Source of the DNA: Tomocerus qinae
Taxonomy: Eukaryota > Arthropoda > Collembola > Entomobryomorpha > Tomoceridae
NCBI GenBank assembly: GCA_020055645.1
Contig: CM034546.1
Coordinates: forward strand, 29,202,001 to 29,266,000
Length of the DNA stretch: 64,000 bases
Reading direction: 5' to 3'
The notes below the pieces were generated by a model. It saw only the letters and a list, made by a program, of their open reading frames with translations, searched no databases and was not told the DNA's origin. The position numbers were made by a program, and so were the translations under genes. Numbering within the stretch: the stretch's first letter is position 1; the number at the start of each line of letters is the position of its first letter. Of the stretch, positions 55,223 through 64,000 are shown one piece after another.

Positions 55223-58133
55223 CTAAATTGCAATTGAAAATCTTCAGATAAGCCTTCATTTTTATTTATTTAATGGCTACTGCACCACACAATAAATGCT
55301 TCAACACTATATATAACTCTGAATTGAATACAAACAATTTTATCCATAAACAAATCCAACCCAAAATTATTATTTTAAATGGTTCAAATATGTCACAGCT
55401 TGCTACCAAATACATATACACTGTACAAATACAGCTACCTAATTTTATTTACCGTATTTATCAATTCTACTCATATGGAATAAGCATGAATGAGGATGTA
55501 TTATAGGATATACAGTTATACTTTGAAATAATAATATTAACATAAGATTATTCATTAGTGCTCAAAACTGAAATCATGTCTGGTCCAATCAAATCTAATC
55601 TAAGCAATTTGCTATACCCCTACGAATTAAGCTTTTGTATATATTATGTATAATAATAGGAAGCAAAATGTATCTGTAACAATATAGAATTTAAGTACTT
55701 TGTATAAATATTGCCATAATCAATCTTTAAGTTTATTACCTATTACTGGTATCTAGAAAGTGCTAAGATGTCTTTGAATGTAAACATATGTTATTGAAAT
55801 TTGAAGCTAATAAAACTTTTTATGAACTGATACTAATATTGAATAAGGAATAATTTTACTTTGTCGAGTTCAAGTCCCCTACTTACTACAATCTACTTAA
55901 TCGTGTAAATAAGTACCACAGAATGTTTTAATTAAATTTTAAGCTCAACAACATGTGATCTTAATTAGCAAACACCACGAGACTGTCTTAAAAAGATCTT
56001 AAACTAACCCAAGGGGTGTAAATCATGTTGTATATCAGGCATATTACGGCATGCATTCCCCATTATTTTATCATCAAAATCAAGATTTTTTAAATTGAAC
56101 TTTGACTAACATAAAATACTAGGTGGACAGATGACTGTTGAGACAGACAATGAAAACCGTCAAAAATGCAACAATAAATGAACCCCATTGTTACTTTTTT
56201 GTGTCCTAAAAGCAACTCTAAAAACAAGGAGGGATTGAAAGAAAAATGAATTGCCTTTTTATAAAATTATAGCAATCAGATTTTAATATAATAAGAAAGT
56301 CCCTCATCTTCTACATTGGTTATCTACTGAACATAACAACCTGTATTTGCAAAGGCTTGAATAAATATAATCGGCGTGTAAATAAATAATTTTTGTTAGC
56401 CATAAATGTTTTTGTAAAAAATCCATTCTTGTATCTATGTTGTTCAGCAAATAGCGTTTTGGGTAGTACTTATCTTTTAGCATTCTTCCTGAAGAGCCGG
56501 AGATAATAAATGGGAAAATAGGAATTTGTATGGTACACACATGACTTTTGCATGGGAAAGCTAAAAATAGACTGTGTGACTTTATATGGTGATTTGTGAC
56601 TTTGTAAGGCATATGGATTGAATATGCTAATTTAATATAATATAGACTATATCGTCTATATCATATTATGACCGCAGCATCCGCTATCCGCTGCTTGCCT
56701 AAATGCAATTCGTTTTGGATTACTTCTATTAGTATATAACGGTAGGGCAGTAAGACCTTACGAAATGAGTTCCTGTAAGTGTAGTATGCCAAATTTTTCC
56801 TTAAACTGCATTATATTGGATTGTTGGTCCTCATTTCATAAATGTGATTTAGTTTGAACTAAATAGGGGTCTGCTGACGATAGGTGAACATACATTATTT
56901 GAGTAATCTTAAGGTTTCTTAGTCGAGTAGCTAGATTCATTAGATCCTTAAAGTCAAAAAATTCGGCTTGTCTCATGCGCTAAACTTGTGTAATGTCTTC
57001 CAAGACGAGATTCTTGAATGATATTTGTATAACCATATCGGGTTTGTGTACTGTGGACTAAAGCTTCTATTTCTATTTAAAAAACATTTTAAGGCATTAA
57101 AGATTTTAAAGGGGAGAAAGCTCATACGAATGTTATACAAGAGGGTAAGAGTTTTCTCTATATGCATATGTTAAAATCGTGTACAGAGAAAAACAGTGCA
57201 TTGAGGATTGGGAAATTGCACTAGAATAAAAAACTTCCAATACCATTGTTGTAACATATAACCTCTTGTGTTGATTGCAGTGTGGAAGTAAAGCAATGCT
57301 ATATAAAGTATATTATGTAAAATAATATAACAACGAGGGGCAGACTGACTGAGTCCTGTGGGGCGGCAATAGAAATCGGTCATCGGTCTATAAACAGCGC
57401 TTTTTCTTTACTTATATTCTTATCTGAAATAGTGTGGATAATGATAAATCACTGAAGTAATTTTAAATTACTTTCGGGTGTATACCAATTATTCAGACTA
57501 ATTGTAACAACAGCCCCCCAAAGCTTTAGCCAGATTAGCCACTCCTTTAAAAAACTTTGAATGATTAGTCCACAATTTAACCTACACATCTAAATATCTT
57601 TATGACAGCACAGTAGAGATCCTTTCTTTGTCGCCTTGGTATTACAACCGAATTTGTCCTTTTGGTTACATCAATATAAATCTCCATCATATTGCTGAAA
57701 TGGAAATGAAAGTACTAGCTTGTTTGTTGGATGATTTTGACCAACCGATGTTGAGATTATTGTAATTCACGGTGGAAATATATAGGGTATCAAAATCTAT
57801 GGGTTTTTTCTATTTGATACCAGGGATTTTTTCATGCCATATATACAAGTATATATTGAGTATATATACATATATATGAGGCTGGAAAGTAAATTGGTAT
57901 TAAGATCAGACGCCCTATTCAAAAGATATTACATAAATTCACTTTTACAAGTTTCGCTTTTGTTTCAATATCTTTGGATTAGGATTTCCGAACTTATAAC
58001 ATTTCGAAGCCGTGCCAATGCCAAAGCCACTTTTGTTCGATGATCTTAGTATTATCTCTCTAACTGCTAAAAACAAATATCCTAAATAAATGTCTTTTCT
58101 TACCATAATAATATCTTTTACCGAATTTGGTGA
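55223..58133. other. Intergenic, no gene recognised
   Basis: AT-rich. A 35-base AT palindrome is centred near 56655. Short TA runs lie at 57835-57880. Frames at 56304-56612 (minus) and 57834-58043 (plus) have no domain signal and no splice partners. No RNA gene seen. Confidence 0.45.
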
Positions 58134-60092
58134 TTAAGTCATCCGCCGGAGAACCACACGATTTGCTCTTCGAACATTTTTGGCGACGGTTTTAATTTTG
58201 TTCAGAAGATTGACAACGTGTAGATACAGCATCAATCTAGAGTGCCACAGCCATTCAAGAAGAAGGGTGATGAATGATCCAAGTAGAAAGTATCCACAAG
58301 CGAAGAAAATAGTATGGATTTTCATGGACAGACTAATAGGCAATGTCTGAGATTCTTCATGCTTCAGTTTTGAATGGGATATTATGTCTCCCAAATCAAG
58401 AATGAATTCCCATTGTTCCTTGAAATGTTTTAAAAAACCTGTTTCTTGCATTACTTGAAAATATGATTGGAATTTATAACGGTAGCAATTTTTGAATTTA
58501 CATGACATTGGAAAAGACAAATCTGTTTCCTTTACAGTCATACAAATTGCGTCTGAAGATACTTTAGATGGTATTAAGGGCACAGAGTGTTGACTATTCT
58601 CTTTACTATATACATAAAATATTTTCATTGAAACGTTGGTCAACATTGTCCAAGTGAATATCCAGGATTTCATTTTAATGTGTTTGGATGATGCATCGGA
58701 TTGCCAATCAAATCTGTAGACACTTGAATTCATCTTGTCCACAATTTTATATTTTTCAAAATATTCATTTCCCAGTTGAATTAATTTCCTTTGTATGTCT
58801 TTCTGCAAGAACAATTTATATCCATTATCCACGAGATCTTTAAAGTCTACAAATTGCTTTCTGTCTGGCGGAGCAATAATCTCGCTTGTTATCCACGTTT
58901 CATATAGATTAGCAATTACAAATCCCATGGATACAATTACCAAATACAAAATGTTTCTCCTTTTATTGGAAACTTCCTGATATAATAGGACGGCTATTGT
59001 GGATGCAAAAATAAAGTCCAATTTCTTATAGAAAGTAGAAATTCTAAATCCTAAAGCATAAAAGGAAATCGGGAATAACAAAAATATCAGCGACCAGCAA
59101 TAACCATCAAATGTATTTTGAATCAGAACTGTCAAAGGGATGTCCAGGAATTTAGGATTGGCTTCGCAGTAATATGGAATCACCTCTTCAAAGTATTCAA
59201 TGAAAAGAGTTTGATACCATTGTACAATGTAAGGTCCTACGTAAGATGCCAACAATAAAATGGATCCACATCGTCGATGTTCTTCTTTTAGATCTTTTGA
59301 TCTCCTTGCATATATGGCAGTGAAGTTCAATCTTTCAGCCATCAATTCAACAGCTCTCACTGAGTTTAGACAATTTCGATTTAAACGATTAGCTTTTATT
59401 TTTGAATAGAGGTCCATTTTACACTCTGGCATTTCTCTAGAACCCTTTAACAACAAATGGCCAAATAAGCCACCAATTTGAATGCCCTGAAGATTCCCGT
59501 TAAAAGCATTCCAAATTCTTTCCCATTCTTCTTCAGAGTCTTCCGTTTTAATTGGATGAAGAGTTAAAGACTCGTCCTTCGGATTGTAGAGAACTGTCGT
59601 GTAAATCGAATATTTATTTCCAACTTTCATTGCAAATATGAAGAGAGAGGCCACCAAATCTTGAATGTGTCTTGATCGCCACTCTGGATTCATCCATTTG
59701 AAATCATCTTTGATGACGATTATGAATCTCGAATTGCGACGATTTATTTCTTTGCCAAAATATGTGGAGAGATAGTTTAAATCAGGCTCCATTAGAATAT
59801 TCACTGTGCAGAAACTTCTAGAGAGATCCCGTGGATTATCTTGTTGACGACCGAAGAGAGTTTTATTATACTCTGATGTTGCCAATGTCCAAGGTTGGCC
59901 ATTTTGGTTAGACAGGATGAAATCTCTCTGCCATTCGGATTGATTGAAAGTAATCATGTTAAAATCACAATTACTATAGAACGACAAATTTCGAAAGCAG
60001 TTGATGTTGTTTATAATTATAGAAATCAAAAACACTACAATTGGATACATGGAATGCATTTTAACACGAATTTTTCTCAGCTTTGTCTTCAC
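58134..60092 (-). CDS. Divergent ionotropic receptor (IR), single exon
   Basis: A 652-residue uninterrupted frame. Residues 15-32 are a signal or anchor segment. A long extracellular N-terminal region (to about 325) includes a block just before TM1 with EVIPYYC and a conserved-looking QNTFDGYCW (about 325-333), as in arthropod IRs. Hydrophobic segments lie at about 332-350 (TM1), 360-372 (pore side), 381-398 (TM2) and 591-614 (TM3). The ligand-binding S2 lobe lies between TM2 and TM3. The cytoplasmic tail is basic. The topology fits ionotropic glutamate-receptor-related chemosensory channels. The glutamate-binding residues are not conserved, as is usual for divergent IRs. The absence of introns is common in expanded IR families. 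Probable role: chemosensory cation channel acting with a co-receptor. Ligand unknown. Confidence 0.8.
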   Translation of the reverse strand: MKTKLRKIRVKMHSMYPIVVFLISIIINNINCFRNLSFYSNCDFNMITFNQSEWQRDFILSNQNGQPWTLATSEYNKTLFGRQQDNPRDLSRSFCTVNILMEPDLNYLSTYFGKEINRRNSRFIIVIKDDFKWMNPEWRSRHIQDLVASLFIFAMKVGNKYSIYTTVLYNPKDESLTLHPIKTEDSEEEWERIWNAFNGNLQGIQIGGLFGHLLLKGSREMPECKMDLYSKIKANRLNRNCLNSVRAVELMAERLNFTAIYARRSKDLKEEHRRCGSILLLASYVGPYIVQWYQTLFIEYFEEVIPYYCEANPKFLDIPLTVLIQNTFDGYCWSLIFLLFPISFYALGFRISTFYKKLDFIFASTIAVLLYQEVSNKRRNILYLVIVSMGFVIANLYETWITSEIIAPPDRKQFVDFKDLVDNGYKLFLQKDIQRKLIQLGNEYFEKYKIVDKMNSSVYRFDWQSDASSKHIKMKSWIFTWTMLTNVSMKIFYVYSKENSQHSVPLIPSKVSSDAICMTVKETDLSFPMSCKFKNCYRYKFQSYFQVMQETGFLKHFKEQWEFILDLGDIISHSKLKHEESQTLPISLSMKIHTIFFACGYFLLGSFITLLLEWLWHSRLMLYLHVVNLLNKIKTVAKNVRRANRVVLRRMT

Positions 60093-60187
60093 CAGTGAAC
60101 GAATCGGATTACAAGAAACAATGTTCAGTTTTGATTTACGTCGTACTAAATATTGTATAATATAAATCTAGCCACTGTGGCTCCTTT

Positions 60188-60197
60188 ATTATATATA
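60188..60197 (-). promoter_or_regulatory. TATA-like box upstream of the IR gene
   Basis: On the minus strand, TATATATAAT lies about 100 bases upstream of the start codon at 60092. AT-rich surroundings lower its value. Confidence 0.35.
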
Positions 60198-60573
60198 GGT
60201 AGTCAAGGTTCGGCTGGGAGCTAATAGCAAAATAGCGACTGTCAACCACTAACTTAATAGGTCATACCATAAAATTCAAAATAGTTGTGGCTATAATTAT
60301 TGCTATCAATCGGCTTCATCACTCGTAGACGGTTCTATACAAATGCAAAGCTGTGGTTTGACTTTTATAGAAATGCATCGAAAATCTTTCAGGAAAAACC
60401 CAAAATTTTAACACCTTTCTCCAGTATTTATTATTTTTAGTGCATTTATGGTACAAATTTGAAAATAAGTTTTATTTTCTCTAATACCAATACAACGTAA
60501 CGAAAAGGGAACAATTTTTGTTCTAATGTACAAAATCCGCATTTTAATTTGTTAGAGACACTGAAAATATTTA

Positions 60574-61651
60574 CCGTATTAATCGAATTAGTTCCCCATA
60601 TCGCAATAATTCCCCAGTTGGGGAACTAAATGAGTAAATTTGGGAAAATATGGCAATCCAAATGTTTAGTTCCCCATATCGAAATAGTTCCCCACCCTAA
60701 AATCCTAAATTAAAGGCATAAGAACCATATTATTATACAAATCAAATCAGTGAATCTATACTCAGCCAGTGCATCTGTACCCAGTCAGCGCCAACCAGTG
60801 TACAAAATACTATTTACCACATATGATTGGTAAGTGGTTTTTAATGGTATTTAATGTTATTACCACCACCTAAACATTGGTGGTAAATGATAGAGCTGGT
60901 AAGAAATGGTAACAAATAGTTTTATTTAAATTACGTACACAGTTTTGAATAAAATTCGACACTAATACATAAAATACCGTTTGACGATTGTTATACTAAA
61001 TTGACTGCCCAACTTAATGTGTGTTAATTCATCCAAGAAAGGATCAACTAATTGTGACAAAATCATCCTTACTAAATAATTAATTTTAATTAAATGAGTA
61101 CTTTTTCTAATTAAATAAAAGTTGGCTGTATACCAAGCGAATAATGTCGTTTAAATGGTTATTTCACTACTTCAGTGGACATTCAAATATAAATCTTAAT
61201 TAGAATTATTTTAGAGGAAATAGAACATGAAAACTTATTTTAAATTGTCGTTTGTGTATCTCTGCAATATAATTTACCATTTGTACCATTAAAAGCATTT
61301 ATACCACTGTGATGGTAAAAAAGGCTAAAAGGTGGTAAAGTTTGTAAAGTAGAATGACAAGGATGACGAAGAAATGAATTTTGATCTAACCGAACCTATG
61401 GACGTATCTCTATCCTCTGACGACGACGTTGAAATCTAAATTCCTACTAATATGCTCATTCACTATATCAACAATTTCATTTTACTTTGATATAATACAA
61501 AAATTCGACATTGAAATTTTTTAATTTGCCATTCGAAATATAGTTTCCCATATCATAATAATTCCCCATGTGGGGAACTATAAGAATATTTTTGACCAAA
61601 AAATGGTCTCCAAATGGGAGTTCCCCTGGGGAACTAAATCGATTAATACGG
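60574..61651. mobile_element. Inverted-repeat element with TA target duplication and GTTCCCC motifs
   Basis: The ends are inverted copies of CCGTATTAATCGAATTAGTT followed by CCCC, with one mismatch, flanked by TA (60572-60573 and 61652-61653). Subterminal AGTTCCCCATATCG and GGGGAACTA words recur in both orientations. No transposase is present. The centre carries a degenerate copy of the hAT-like family. Confidence 0.8.
60796..61350. mobile_element. Degenerate hAT-like element nested in the 60574-61651 element
   Basis: The left end CAGTGTACAAAATAC and repeated TTACCAC/GGTAAATG words match the intact element at 11364-11957. The right end (GTGGTAAAGTTTGTAAAG) has decayed and no target duplication can be recognised. 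Confidence 0.55.
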
Positions 61652-61659
61652 TATATCGC

Positions 61660-63600
61660 TACAAGGCCTAAGTAGTAGTATCAACCTTTTTATTTTCCCA
61701 TACTCTTCAATACACATTTGTTCGTTTCTCTATTCACATAAATCGACCATGAAATAATGTAAGTAAAGAAGGTAACACAGCACATTATTTATAACTATTT
61801 TAATAAAATATATCCGTTTATTGTTATAATGTTATATTGTGTAGTAATACTTATTTAAAGTATCAATCACAATCAAAGTGGAAAATAAATAAATATCAAA
61901 TTAACGATAATATTGAAAACAGTTAGTAACTTCAAGTGTGGCAAAATATAACAATGTGACAAAATGACTGATATTAAATGATATTTTCCCTTGCAATTCT
62001 TTCTCAACTAAATATGCCAAATTTTTGGGTTTCATAAGCCATTCAACACCGAAAATATCATTCCGTCCTATCGATGGAATAAAGCTTGTTTACCTATACT
62101 ACTTCACTTGCCTCAGAAAAGAATTAATTTTTTGTTTGTAAAAATCTTCGTTCCTTGGAACAGGCAATTACAATAAATTTTTTAACTGGACTTCATTAAA
62201 ATCGGATTGATTTATTGAGTTATCTTTGGCACAGGGCTTGGACGGAACGGTTGAAATTTAAATAAGGAGATTAAAAATTCTTGATACGAAAACGCCATTA
62301 TATTAGACATTCCCAGTTACAAAGTAGTATTGTAAACAATAAAGCAAAAGTGTAGAGCGATTTTGACATTCACGGTATTATTAACTTGAGACATTATATA
62401 GAGCATAACTTATGTAAAAACAAATTCAATCACGAACACTTACGATATGATATATATTCAACGACATAAAATCAGCGCATATAGTTCAGTGTGTAGCAAA
62501 TTACCGACTATAGACTTTAAAATAAAATCAATAGAAGAATGATGTAAAATGAGTTTATTAATACGAATATTCTTTTCCACTAAAGAGAGAAGGCTTGTGA
62601 GGGAGGATTAAATTACCAGATCGCACATAAATCATTATTCTCACTAATTGTAATCTCTAACATGTCTTAACTTCTGACAATAAATAATCCTTTCCCCTTC
62701 GTAAATGGCCCTTCCTTTTTATTACTACAGTAGGAACAAATGCTATAGGTAATGTTACTGACAGAAGTATCTAGGTTATCATCAATTATTCATATTGTAC
62801 ACTTTATACTTAGTGTTTTGGCTCAACCTGTTGGCCTCCTGAGAAATATAGAACTTTGCTGACGTCAATCGGTTTCTACAAAATTCAGGGCATGAAAAGC
62901 ACATGGATATCTGCTTTTAGTAACCAAAACTCTGCCCTGACGGATATACCCTGACAAATTCCAATGTTGGTGCTACTTTACAGAATTACATACAACGAAG
63001 TAGCTTGGTAGTTTAAATGCAAGAAATAGAGAAATTAATAAACATTAGGTAAAAATGTGTTTCAAAATAGCTAAGCTAAACTATCTTTCATATAGTTCTT
63101 CCAAAGTGTTTCCTTGTTTCCTAAGATGATTTTGAGCAAAATAAAGGCAAATAAATTAACTGTTTTATAGTTGCTAATGATATTATGGATTCCTATGCTG
63201 GAGGAAATGATCAAAACTAGCATTAACTACCAATTAGACAAAAATTGTCGACTTAAGTGTTATTATTCATTTATTAAAATATCTTGTACATTTGGAAGGT
63301 GGAAATAATTTTACTTAAGCTAATAGTACATAGTAGGTGACATTTTAATAAAACCAGGACAACGTGGTATGACAAATGTAGCATCGAATATCCGGATATG
63401 TGCTACATTACAGTGCTGATGCAGTAGTAGATAAAAACTATAGCTAAATTTGGTTAATAATGAAATACATAACATTTTCGTGCTTGGCATTAACGTTTGA
63501 CGTCCACGAAACGTATTAAACATTGTATTAAAAGCTGAATCTATTACGAGTAGAATGAGCTATCGCATGACTCTCTACGATGAACAAAACAGATTATCAA
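61660..63600. other. Intergenic, no gene recognised
   Basis: AT-rich sequence with no coding frame above chance, no RNA gene and no repeat array noticed. The 67-residue minus frame at 63320 has no support. Confidence 0.45.
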
Positions 63601-63601
63601 T

Positions 63602-63756
63602 TAATGTTTTCGATAATGTACCCCAAAGCAGTTTACCCGAAGTCCAACACACGTAATGTGCCTATGTCGGGTGTCTTCCATAGTTACCCGACACATTACG
63701 TGTGTTGAACTTCTGGTGAGTGAACGACTTTGGGGTACATTATTGAAAGCATTAAT
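63602..63756. repeat. 155-base hairpin, probable MITE
   Basis: Outer arms TAATGTTTTCGATAATGTAC (63602) and its inverted counterpart ending at 63756, plus inner arms ACACACGTAATGTG and CACATTACGTGTGT, form a nearly complete hairpin. No clear target duplication. Confidence 0.75.
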
Positions 63757-63972
63757 TTGATACTACTACCTGTACATGTTGATTCCATAAATAAGTCTTT
63801 AACCAGATAAACTGCAGTGAAGTAGGATCTGCCTGGCATGACCAAGTTTGAACTACAGGAGCTAATCATTAACGAAATGGCTGGAGCTCTGGTTATAGTG
63901 AAATGGTAGAGTCGCTGACCTACATGCCTTCAATATCTATTTACACTTTCAGATAAAACAGAAAACTTGATT

Positions 63973-63994
63973 ATATATATATATATATGTGTGT
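63973..63994. repeat. TA/TG microsatellite
   Basis: About nine TA dinucleotides followed by three GT units at the right edge of the window. Confidence 0.8.
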
Positions 63995-64000
63995 TTCATG

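Overview
This is an AT-rich, gene-poor stretch of an arthropod nuclear genome. A springtail (Collembola) is the most likely source. That guess rests on a divergent single-exon ionotropic receptor, an intron-containing seven-transmembrane chemoreceptor-like gene, GT-AG introns of 78-316 bases, and a crowd of mobile elements. It is an inference, not an identification. No rRNA, complete tRNA, CRISPR array or operon is visible.

Host-type genes are few. They are: a 3-exon chemoreceptor-like gene on the minus strand (7806-9456); a secreted DOMON-domain gene on the plus strand built from two and a half tandem domain units (31111-33180); a decayed chemoreceptor-like copy (about 54370-55222); a minus-strand C2H2 zinc-finger scrap (37877-38055); and a 652-residue ionotropic-receptor-like gene on the minus strand (58134-60092).

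Most of the rest is mobile or viral. At 888-2545 a non-LTR retrotransposon tail abuts remnants of a Polinton/adintovirus-type virus (packaging ATPase half plus a small virion-type ORF). At 3328-6219 lies a fold-back element with two 750-base arms and a TA target duplication, carrying a nested hAT-like MITE. More short inverted-repeat elements, several with perfect target-site duplications, lie at 11159-12921 (with another hAT-like element nested inside), 17161-18072, 18577-19609, 29520-30175, 60574-61651 and 63602-63756.

The most remarkable region is 21155-28449, the 3' half of a BEL/Pao retrovirus-like element. Its integrase core is fused in one open frame to a complete class A GPCR of the Tre1/Moody type. 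The frame then runs into an Env-like signal segment, a cysteine-rich Env-like glycoprotein (frameshifted) and two accessory ORFs that are probably coiled-coil proteins, ending in a candidate 3' LTR. This looks like retroviral capture of a cellular receptor gene.

Downstream are a truncated minus-strand Helitron (35355-37386) and two relatives of an unclassified transposase-like family in opposite orientation (38964-41792 plus; 49215-51723 minus). A LINE is apparently split by a 5.7-kb insertion that carries the minus-strand copy (45239-47340 and about 53085-54060). Several minisatellites with 19-, 20-, 21- and 40-base periods fill further sequence.
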